From contig NZ_AXVR01000001.1 in NCBI RefSeq assembly GCF_000484695.1, forward strand, positions 186,001 to 250,000: a stretch of 64,000 nucleotides of DNA, in the 5' to 3' direction. The notes beneath the pieces are model-generated. The model was not told the origin of the DNA and searched no databases. It saw only the letters and a list, made by a program, of their open reading frames with translations. Shown one piece after another: positions 25,973 through 34,900 of this stretch; the stretch's first letter is position 1; each line of letters opens with the position of its first letter. A program made the position numbers and the translations under genes. The stretch comes from Salinispora cortesiana. GTDB lineage: Bacteria > Actinomycetota > Actinomycetes > Mycobacteriales > Micromonosporaceae.

Positions 25973-26821
25973 ATGCTGCGAACAGAAACGGAAGCTGCCG
26001 GACCGCTCACCCGTGAACTGCTTGCGCGATATCGTCGCGATGGGTATGTCCTGCTCGCGCCGGACTTCCTCGCCGAGGACGTCCCGGCTGCGGTGACGTC
26101 GGCGATCCCGTCGGCGGTGGCCGACGACAGCCCGCGCCGAATCCTCGAGCGAGACGGCACCACCGTGCGGTCCGTCTACGGCCTGCACCAGACCCATCCG
26201 ACGATCGCCGGTTTGGCCCGGCTACCCCAACTACTCGGCGCGGTACGGCAGATTCTCGGCGATGACGTGTACGTCCACCAGTCGAAGATCAATTTCAAGG
26301 AGCCGTTCTCCGGCGACCAGTGGGAGTGGCACCAGGACTACGTCTACTGGCTGCAGAACGACGGTGTGCAGGCGCCGGACCTGGTCAACGCGGCGATCTT
26401 CGTCGACGAGGTGACCGAGTTCAACGGCCCGTTGACCTTCGTACCAGGGTCCCATCGCCACGGCCTGCTGGCCGGCCAGGACCTCGACGGCATGCCGCTG
26501 GGCTACGAAGACGCGCCGGCGTGGGTGGCCACGCTGACCGCGAACGAGAAGTTCCGGGTCGAGCCGGCGGTCATCGAGGACCTCGCCCGCCGCGAGGGGC
26601 TGGTCAGCCCCAAGGGGCCGGCCGGTTCCCTGCTGCTGTTCGACCCGAACATCCTGCACTCGTCGGCGCCGAACATCTCGCCGTTCCGGCGGGCCATGCT
26701 GATGTTCGTCTACAACAGTGTCAGCAACAGCCCCCGTCCGGTGGCCACCCCCCGGCCGCCCTTCCTCGCCGACCCGGACGTCCGCCCATTGCAACCCCTG
26801 TCGACGCGCCCGCCGCAGTGA
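25973..26821 (+). CDS. Phytanoyl-CoA dioxygenase (PhyH/EctD-like) family oxygenase
   Basis: A 282-residue Fe(II)/2-oxoglutarate oxygenase. The metal triad is His120-x-Asp122 (WEWHQDYVYW) with distal His229 (NILHSSAPN) and Arg239/240 for 2-oxoglutarate. FVPGSHRHGLL in the middle is the standard PhyH/ectoine-hydroxylase stretch. ATG 25973 has AGGAAGG 10 bases upstream; TTG 25964 is possible but too close to it. It is the first gene of the core operon, 84 bp before the NRPS. Beta-hydroxylation of an amino acid or of the carrier-bound chain is a natural guess. It is distinct from the TauD-type enzyme at 4231. Confidence 0.88.
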   Translation: MLRTETEAAGPLTRELLARYRRDGYVLLAPDFLAEDVPAAVTSAIPSAVADDSPRRILERDGTTVRSVYGLHQTHPTIAGLARLPQLLGAVRQILGDDVYVHQSKINFKEPFSGDQWEWHQDYVYWLQNDGVQAPDLVNAAIFVDEVTEFNGPLTFVPGSHRHGLLAGQDLDGMPLGYEDAPAWVATLTANEKFRVEPAVIEDLARREGLVSPKGPAGSLLLFDPNILHSSAPNISPFRRAMLMFVYNSVSNSPRPVATPRPPFLADPDVRPLQPLSTRPPQ

Positions 26822-26905
26822 CTTTCGGTCCGAAGGGAGCCGCGACGTCCGGTGGCTGGCCGGTGACGCGATCACCGTACGCGACGAGAGGCCAGGTGAG
26901 TACCG

Positions 26906-29900
26906 ATGTCCTACAGTGGGCAGTCGCTCCTACGCGGGCCTCGGGTGGAGTACCGGGCGCCGCACGGACTTCCCGGCCTGGTCCGGGATCAGCAGCGGCG
27001 GACCCCCGACGCCGTGGCATGCAGCGACGCCGAACGGTCCCTGACGTACACCGAGTTGGACCTGCTCAGCGATGCGCTGGCCGCCGAGGTGCTACGGGTG
27101 ACCGGTGGCCGCCGAGGCGCGGTCGCGTTGCGGATGCACCGACAGGTCGACCTCCTGGTTGCCCTTCTCGGCATTGTCAAGGCCGGCTGTCACTACCTGC
27201 CGGTAGGTATGGACGAGCCAGCGGCTCGGCTCCGGGCGATGACTGGCGTCGTGCCCCCGGTGGCCTGGGTGGTGGCCCCGGGGCAGCGGCACCTCGTACC
27301 CAACGAAGCCCCTGCGGTGGAGGTGCCGCGCGCCTGGTCCCGACACCTGCGCCCGGTGCGGGCCGTCGCCCCCGACGAATCCGTCTACGCCCTGTTCACC
27401 TCCGGGTCCACCGGCACGCCGAAGGCGGTCCGTACGACGAGCGCCGCCCTGTGTAACCGGATCCTCTGGATGGCGCGGACCTTCCCCTTCAGCGACCGGG
27501 ACCGCGTGCTCCAGAAGACCCCCTACACCTTCGACGTGGCCGGGTGGGAGTTCTGGGTGCCGCTGGTCACTGGCGCCCGGTGCGTCTTCGCCCCCGTCGA
27601 TGCCGAGCAGGACGCCGCCCGGACGGCCGAGGTGATCGCCCGGGAGGGCATCACCGCCTGCCACTTCGTGCCCACCATGCTGGAGTCGTACCTGCGGTTG
27701 CCTGGGGCCCAAAGAAGCAGCACCACCCTGCATACCGTGCTCTGTAGCGGAGAGGCCTTGCCGGCGCCGCTTGCCGCGCGCTTCGTGCGCGCCATCGACG
27801 CCGAACTACACAATCTGTACGGTCCGACGGAGGCCGCCATCGAGGTCACCCACTGGCGGGTGCCGCGTGATCTGCGACCGGAGGACCACGTCTTCATCGG
27901 GCTACCGATCGACAACGTCGACCTGATGATGCTGGACCCGGACGGGCAGCCGGTGGCCGAGCACGAGGTGGGTGAGCTTTGGCTCGGTGGTGTCCAGGTC
28001 GCCGAGGGGTATGTCGGACGACCCGACCTGACCGCGCGGGCGTTCGACCAGCGGGACGGCACGCGGTGGTATCGCACCGGCGACCTGGTGCGGGTCGAGC
28101 ACGGCAACATCCGCTACGTCGGCCGGGCCGACTCCCAGGTCAAGATCGGCGGGGTACGGATCGAGCCGGGCGAGGTGGAGAGCGTCCTGCAGCGGCATCC
28201 GGCGATCGGCCAGGTCGTCGTCGTGCCGGTGGAATCGCCGTACGGTGACGGTCTGGCCCTGGTGGCCGTGGCCGTCGCGGCCGACACGACCGTCCTTGAC
28301 CACGAGATCCGTGAGTTCGTCGCCGAACGGCTGCCGCGCTCCTTCGTACCCCGCACGCTGTTCTGGGTCCATCGGTATCCGTTGACCTCCGCAGGAAAGG
28401 TGGACCGCCGACGGGTCGCCCGGGACGCCGCCGAGCGGTGGGCCGCCGAGACCGCCGCCGTCCAGGCGGATCAGGTCCCCGACGACGAACTCGCCCAGGC
28501 CTGGTGGCAGGTGCTCGGTACGCCTACCCGGCAACGGCGCGACGACGTGGGCTTCCTCAACCTCGGTGGTCATTCCCTGGCCGCGGCCCGGCTCGTGGCC
28601 AGGGTCGCCCAACTGCGTGGGGTCAACGTGCCACTGTCGGCGCTGCTGCGCGACAACCTGCCGTTGACCCGGCTGCAGGAGACGCTGTCGGATGCGCCCC
28701 CGGTGCGGGCCGTTCCACCCGCCGGTCTCGCCTCCGCCGACCAGGAGCCGACCGGACGCAGCCCGCTGACCCCCGCCCAGGAACCAATCTGGCTACTCAC
28801 CCAGGTGCTCGCCGATGCCTCTGGCTACAACGTCATCGGCGCGCTGCGAATCCGAGCCACGGTGCACGACGGGCTGCTCGATGCCGCCGTAGGGGATGTC
28901 CTGGCCCGTCACGACGCGTTGCGTGCGGGGATCGAGGTCACCGACGGCACGCCGTCGTGGAGGTATGCGCCGACTGCTGAGGTGACGGTGCAGGCGGCCC
29001 ACCATCCGGGGGCCTACACCGACGAGGCCGTCGACCGGTTCGTCGCTGGACTCGCCCGGCAGGTGATCGACCCGACTCGGCCACCACTGATGCGGGTCGG
29101 CGTTCTCCATGCCCCGGACGTGGGTGCGAGCCTGATCACCGTCGTGCTGCATCACCTGGTGGCCGACCAGCGGACGATGGAGATCGTCCTTAACGACCTG
29201 GCGTTCGCCTACACCGCCCGAGCCCGCGGCAACGTCCCGGAGTGGCCGCGGCCCGCACCGAGCTTCGCCGCGTTCGCCCAGGCGCAGGCGGCGACGGTGG
29301 ACTCCGCGAGGTGGCGCGACGATCTCGCCTACTGGAAGCATGTGCTCGCTGACGCGCCTGCTCTCCTGCCGCTGCCGTTCCGGCTGGCCCACGGGGACCG
29401 GCCGGCGCTGGCCGGCCGGCGAACCGTGGTCGAGGTGGGTGGTGCGGCCAGCGCCGGGATCGACGCGTTCCTGGCCACGCAGGGGTACACCGCGGCCACC
29501 TACTTCACCGCCTGTCTGGCCACCGTGCTCGCGGCCTGGTCGGGCGAACCCGCGGTGACTGTCGGCATGCCGGTAAGTCAGCGTCGACGCCCAGAGGACT
29601 TCGACCTTGTCGGCCTCGTGCTCGGCACCGTGCCGTTGCGGGTCACGGTGCCCCTCGCGGGCGATCGGGACACCCTGCTGCGCCACGTCCGGGACCGGTA
29701 CGTGGACGCACTCGAACATGCGACGCCGAGCTTCCCGGCGATCGTCCGGCGGCTGGGGATGCGGCCGACACCGCAGGACAACCCATTGTTCCAGGTATGG
29801 ATGAACGACCTGAGCCGGCTCGCGTCGGCTCCCGCGTTCGCCGGCGCGCCCGCCACCTGGGTGCGCACCACCTCGCCGGGTGCCCTGTTCGATCTCAACT

Positions 29901-31933
29901 TCTACCTGGACCGCCCGGACGGCTACCGACTGGAACTGGTCCACGCGGTCGGCCGCTATGCCGACGTCGTCGCCGGTGAGCTGCTGCACCAGGTTGCTGC
30001 GGTGGCACGTTCCCTGGCCACCGCCGAGCGGCCGGCGCACCGTGGCGCGCCCCACCCCGTACCGTCCGGCATGCGCCACCACCGACCCGCGGCAGCCGCC
30101 AGCGGCCCAGTGACGACACCGTGGCGTACCCAGTCGGAGCTGGTCGAGATGCTGCGTGCCATCGCGTCGAGCCGACCCGACCCGGTCGCCCTGCGGGGGC
30201 CGAACACGCGATGGACGTACGCCGAACTGCTGCGGCGGGTGGATGCGGTGGCCGAGCGGGTCACCGCGGCCGGGCTCGGCCCGGGTGATGTCCTGCAGCT
30301 GCGCGCCCGCCGCGTTCCGGCGTTGCCTGTCGCGTTGCTGGGCGCCTGGCGGGCCGGGACAGCGGTGGCCGTCACCGACGCCGGCCTGCCCGAGGCAGTC
30401 GCCGCCGAGCAGGCGGACCTGCTGCGTCCCGCCGCCGTGCTGACTTTGGACCGAGACGGGGTGTCAGCGCGGCTCGATCCCGGCGGTGCGGCTCCGCGCC
30501 GCCTCGACGGCATCAGCCATGTGCTCTTCACCTCCGGCACCTCGGGACGGCCCGCGGCGGTGGCGGTGCCCCCGGTGGCACTGGCCGCGACCCTGTGTTG
30601 GTACCTGGGCGCCGCCGAGTTGGGTCCCGCCGACCGGGTGGCGATGCTGGGCGGGCTTGGACACGACCCGCTGCTGCGCGACATCCTGGCGCCGCTGCTG
30701 GCCGGGGGGACGCTGGTCGTGCCACCTGAGGACGTCTTGGCCGCGCCGCAGCGGCTGTCCGATCTGCTCGGCGAAGAGCGGATTAGCGTCCTGCACACGA
30801 CGCCCGCCCTGCTGGAGCTGGCATTGTCCGGTTGCGTGGGCCGGGCCGGCGTCAGCTGGGAGGACCTGCGCCTGGTGGTGAGCGGGGGAGCGCCGTTGAC
30901 GGCCGGGCTGGTCCGCGCGTTGCGCACCGTGACGGCTGCGACCGTGGTCAACGCCTACGGCACCACGGAGACGCCGCAGATCGCCTCCTGTCAGGTGGTC
31001 GCCGGTCCGGGCGAGTCGGTGCCGAACGAGGTACTGGACGCGGCGTCGCTGCCGGTCGGCGCGGGCGTGGGTGGGGCGGAGCTGGACGTGATCGCCCCAG
31101 ACGGGACGTCCCTGCCGGTCGGGCACGTCGGTGAGGTGGTCGTTCGCTCCCCGCACCTGGCCGTCGGCTACCTGGACAACGCGGGCCGCCGCGACGGCTT
31201 CGAGCGCGGCGGGGGGACCTACCGCACCGGCGATCGGGGCCGCCGGGACCCGCTCGGTGCCGTGCTCCTCGACGGGCGGCTGGACCGGCAGCTCTGCCTC
31301 GACGGGCACCGGGTCGACCCCGAGCAGGTGGAGCGGGTCGCCCTGGGGCATCCCGCCGTGCGCCGGGCGCTGGCCCGGCTGGCGCCCACGCCCGCCGGCG
31401 AGGTGCTGGTCCTGCAGGTCGGGGTCGCCTCCGGTCCCCGGCCGACGGCGACCGAACTGCGGTCGTACCTGCGCCGTCACCTGCCACGGCACGCCGTTCC
31501 CACCGAAATCCGGATCGGCGACGGGAGCGTCCTCGACGATACCCGGCAAAAGGCGGCTGGGGTGCGGGCAGACCTCGGCCGCCCGTCGGCCCCGCCGGAC
31601 GAGCTGACCCAGGTGGTGCGGGATGTGGTCGGGTATGACATACCGGCCGAGGAGAACTTCTTCGACGCGGGCCTGAACTCGATGACGGTGCTGCGCCTGC
31701 ACGCGGTCCTGCGCGATCGACTCGGGATCAACCTTTCGGTGGCCACGATGTTCGCCTACCCGAACCTCGCCGCACTCGCCCGACACATCGGGCGGGACGC
31801 GACCAAGCCGACGCCACCCTCCCCTGACGACCTTCGCCCGATCAACGGTGGTCGCGCGGAACAGCGCCGCCACCTGCGTCAACGTATCCGCCACGACCTC
31901 GGAGGCAGCCATGGGTCCACTCGTCGAGGATGA
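26906..31933 (+). CDS. Nonribosomal peptide synthetase, A-T-C-A-T
   Basis: A 1675-residue NRPS. A1 has FTSGSTGTPKAV from residue 164, NLYGPTEA and Lys498 in SAGKVDRR. T1 has Ser557 (GGHS). The C domain shows HHLVADQ at 749-755, so the last residue of HHxxxDG is Gln. A2 has FTSGTSGRPAAV from 1208, YGTTETPQ and YRTGD. T2 has Ser1592 (AGLNS). Reading the A1 pocket against EntF gives D-V-W-H-L-S-L-I-E plus the invariant Lys, which fits serine. A2 lacks the usual FDxSxxE stretch and instead has HDPLLRD (1253-1259), as in alpha-aminoadipate reductases of the Lys2 type. There is no thioesterase or reductase. The gene overlaps the PKS gene by 23 bases. Confidence 0.95.
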   Translation: MSYSGQSLLRGPRVEYRAPHGLPGLVRDQQRRTPDAVACSDAERSLTYTELDLLSDALAAEVLRVTGGRRGAVALRMHRQVDLLVALLGIVKAGCHYLPVGMDEPAARLRAMTGVVPPVAWVVAPGQRHLVPNEAPAVEVPRAWSRHLRPVRAVAPDESVYALFTSGSTGTPKAVRTTSAALCNRILWMARTFPFSDRDRVLQKTPYTFDVAGWEFWVPLVTGARCVFAPVDAEQDAARTAEVIAREGITACHFVPTMLESYLRLPGAQRSSTTLHTVLCSGEALPAPLAARFVRAIDAELHNLYGPTEAAIEVTHWRVPRDLRPEDHVFIGLPIDNVDLMMLDPDGQPVAEHEVGELWLGGVQVAEGYVGRPDLTARAFDQRDGTRWYRTGDLVRVEHGNIRYVGRADSQVKIGGVRIEPGEVESVLQRHPAIGQVVVVPVESPYGDGLALVAVAVAADTTVLDHEIREFVAERLPRSFVPRTLFWVHRYPLTSAGKVDRRRVARDAAERWAAETAAVQADQVPDDELAQAWWQVLGTPTRQRRDDVGFLNLGGHSLAAARLVARVAQLRGVNVPLSALLRDNLPLTRLQETLSDAPPVRAVPPAGLASADQEPTGRSPLTPAQEPIWLLTQVLADASGYNVIGALRIRATVHDGLLDAAVGDVLARHDALRAGIEVTDGTPSWRYAPTAEVTVQAAHHPGAYTDEAVDRFVAGLARQVIDPTRPPLMRVGVLHAPDVGASLITVVLHHLVADQRTMEIVLNDLAFAYTARARGNVPEWPRPAPSFAAFAQAQAATVDSARWRDDLAYWKHVLADAPALLPLPFRLAHGDRPALAGRRTVVEVGGAASAGIDAFLATQGYTAATYFTACLATVLAAWSGEPAVTVGMPVSQRRRPEDFDLVGLVLGTVPLRVTVPLAGDRDTLLRHVRDRYVDALEHATPSFPAIVRRLGMRPTPQDNPLFQVWMNDLSRLASAPAFAGAPATWVRTTSPGALFDLNFYLDRPDGYRLELVHAVGRYADVVAGELLHQVAAVARSLATAERPAHRGAPHPVPSGMRHHRPAAAASGPVTTPWRTQSELVEMLRAIASSRPDPVALRGPNTRWTYAELLRRVDAVAERVTAAGLGPGDVLQLRARRVPALPVALLGAWRAGTAVAVTDAGLPEAVAAEQADLLRPAAVLTLDRDGVSARLDPGGAAPRRLDGISHVLFTSGTSGRPAAVAVPPVALAATLCWYLGAAELGPADRVAMLGGLGHDPLLRDILAPLLAGGTLVVPPEDVLAAPQRLSDLLGEERISVLHTTPALLELALSGCVGRAGVSWEDLRLVVSGGAPLTAGLVRALRTVTAATVVNAYGTTETPQIASCQVVAGPGESVPNEVLDAASLPVGAGVGGAELDVIAPDGTSLPVGHVGEVVVRSPHLAVGYLDNAGRRDGFERGGGTYRTGDRGRRDPLGAVLLDGRLDRQLCLDGHRVDPEQVERVALGHPAVRRALARLAPTPAGEVLVLQVGVASGPRPTATELRSYLRRHLPRHAVPTEIRIGDGSVLDDTRQKAAGVRADLGRPSAPPDELTQVVRDVVGYDIPAEENFFDAGLNSMTVLRLHAVLRDRLGINLSVATMFAYPNLAALARHIGRDATKPTPPSPDDLRPINGGRAEQRRHLRQRIRHDLGGSHGSTRRG

Positions 31934-34900
31934 GCCGGTGGCCATCATCGGGATGGCCGGTCGCTTCCCGGGAGCCGTCAACCCCGGCGAGTTCTGGGTC
32001 AACCTGCGTGCCGGCATCGAGTCGGTCCGCTTCCCCTCCGGCGAGGAACTGCTCGCCGCGGGGGTCTCCCCGGCGGCGCTTGCCGACCCGCACTACGTTC
32101 GGGCAACAGCGGCCGCTGCGGACCTCGACCGCTTCGACGCCGCGTTCTTCGGTCTCACCCCGAGGGAGGCGCGGATCTGCGACCCGCAGCTGCGGCTGTT
32201 CCTCGAGTGCGCGCACGCCGCGCTGGAAGACGCCGGCTACGACGCGGACCGCCTCGGCGACGTGGGCGTCTTCGGTTCGGCCGGGGCCAACCGGTACCTC
32301 GAACTGGCCCGGCTCAGCGAGGGAAGTGAGCTGCGTGGCAGCGCGGAGATGTCCCTGTTGACCTGGAACTCCCTCGACTACCTCAGCCCGCTCGTCTCGT
32401 ACCGACTCGGCTTGCACGGGCCCAGCCTCACCGTGGTGACGGCGTGCTCCAGCTCCCTCGTGGCGGTGCACCTCGCCGCAGCCGCGCTTCGATCCGGCGA
32501 GTGCGAGGTCGCCCTCGCCGGAGGCGTTGACGTCGAACTGCCGCTGGGGCACGGGTACTGGTGGGAGCCCGGAGGCACACTCAGCCGCGACGGGCACTGC
32601 CGGCCGTTCGACCGGGACGCCACCGGCACCGTCTTCGGCTCCGGAGTAGCCACGGTGGCGTTGAAGCGGCTCTCCGACGCACTGGCTGGCCGCGACCACA
32701 TCCGGGCAGTCATCCGGTCAACGGCCGTCAACAACGACGGTGCGGCAAAAGTGGGGTTCGCCGCACCAAGCGTCTCCGGGCAGGCGGCGGTGGCTGCGGA
32801 GGCGATGGCGGTGGCTGGCGTCGGGCCCGGAGAGCTGGGCCTGGTGGAGGCGCATGGGACCGGGACGGCGCTTGGTGACCCGATTGAGGTGGCCGCGCTG
32901 ACATCGGCGTTCCGGCAACTGGGCGACACCAGTGTGGGGGGCTGCGCGCTCGGCTCGGTCAAGGGCAACATCGGGCACCTGGGGCACGCTTCCGGTGTCG
33001 CCGCACTAATCAAAGTGGCCCTGTCGCTGGAGCACGGCACGATTCCGGCGACCGTCGGCCACCGTGAGCCCAACCCAGAGCTGGAGTTGAACAGCTCCCC
33101 CTTCCACGTGCCGACGCACGCGATGTCGTGGCCGTCGGGCCGTACCCGCATCGCCGCCGTCAACAGCTTCGGCGTCGGGGGCGCCAACGCCCACGCCATC
33201 GTCGCCGAGGCGCCGTCGGTCCCGCCGCCGCCGGTGTCCGAGCGGCCCCGGGCGGTGCTCTGGTCGGCCCGCACCGACGAGGCGGCCGAGCGATACCGGC
33301 AGCGCCTCGCCGAGCACTTCGGTGGGCCCGGCCGCGAGCGGTTCGTGGCCGCTGTCGGGACGTTGCAGCGGGGGCGCACCGCACACCCGCGGCGGGGCGC
33401 CGTCGTCGCCGCAGACCCGGCCGAGGCCGCGGCCCTGCTGCGGGACCCGACCGCGGTCGGGCACATCGCGCCGCCGCCCGACGGCGGCCCGGTCGGCCAG
33501 GTCGTGTTCCTGTTCCCTGGAGTGGGCGCCCAGCACGCCGGACCGGCCCACGGGCTGTACGACCACTCGCCGGCCTTCGCCGCCGCCTACGACGAGTGCC
33601 TCGGCCTGCTGGAGCGGGAGGGGCTACCGGTGCGTCGAGCCTGGCGGGACGGGGACGACCGCCGGGTGGACGGGGTGCTCGTCGCGGAGCCGCTGCTCTT
33701 CGCCGTCGGGTACGCCGCCGCTGCTGCCTGGCGGCACTGGGGCGTGTGTCCGACTGCCGTGCTGGGTCAGGGAATCGGCGAGCTCACGGCCGCGACTGTG
33801 GCCGGGGTGCTGCCGCTCACCGACGCGGTGCGGGCCGTCGCCGCCCGGTCGGTGGCCATGGCCGACATCCCGCCCGGCGGGATGCTGGCCGTCGCCGCGC
33901 CCGTCGAGCAGGTGCTTCCTCTGCTACCGGACGGAGTCGGCCTGGCCGTGACCGGTGGCCCTCGGCAGATAGTGGTGGCCGGAGGGGGCGACGCCTTGGA
34001 CAAGGCCCGAACTCTGCTCGGCGACGCCGGACTGCCGTGTCGGTCGGTACGCGCATCTCGGGCGTATCAAACGGCAACCGCTGAGGCCGCGGTGGCGGCG
34101 TACGACGTGGCGCTGCGCGGGCTGCGGCTGTCCGCACCGCAGATCACGCTCGTCTCGGCTGCGGCCGGCCGGCCGATCACTGCGGCCGAGGCGGAGGACC
34201 CGTCGTTTTGGTCTCGCCAGCTCGCCGAGCCGGTGCTGTTCGCCGATGCGCTGGACGCGCTGACCGCCGAGCCGGGACGGCTGCTGCTGGTCGAGACAGG
34301 CCCGGGTCGTACCCTCACCGCCCTGGCCCGGCAGCACCCCACGGTGGCCGGTGGCCCGCACGCGGTGCTGCCAATGCTGCCGCCGCGCCGCACCGACCCG
34401 CTGGTCGAGTGGCGCGCCGCGTTGGGCGCGATCGCCGGAGTCTGGGCCGAGGGGCACCCGGTGGATTGGACGGCGGTGGAGGACCTCACCGACGTCGGCC
34501 GGGTGCCGGTGCCGGGATACCCGTACCAGCGGGAGCGGTTCTGGGCCGACCCGCCGACCAGGGGCGTCCCGCCCGCGTCCACCACGGTGACGGAGCCCGA
34601 CCCGTCGGCGCTGTTCACCACGGTCATCTGGCAGGAAGAGCCCCGGGACTACCCCGTGGCGGCGGCCACCGAACAGCTCACCGCGCTCGTACTGTTGCCG
34701 CCGGAGCAGGTGTTGGCCGAGCGAGTGGGCAACTGGCTGCGCCAGTCCGGCGCACGGGTGGTTCGGGTGGCCACGGATGCGCAGCAGCCGGATGCCGCGG
34801 ACTCGTGTCCCGCCCGGCCGGATGAGCAGGACGACCTCGCCCGCGTGCTCCGGTCCCTGAATGACGCCGGAACGCCGCTGGACCTGCTGGTGCACGCCGG

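Noticed and set aside
28793..30082. 429-codon minus-strand frame inside the NRPS
   Set aside because: Antisense to a condensation domain with recognisable core motifs.
30464..32017. 517-codon minus-strand frame across the NRPS/PKS junction
   Set aside because: Runs opposite two overlapping megasynthase genes with intact motifs; no start signal.
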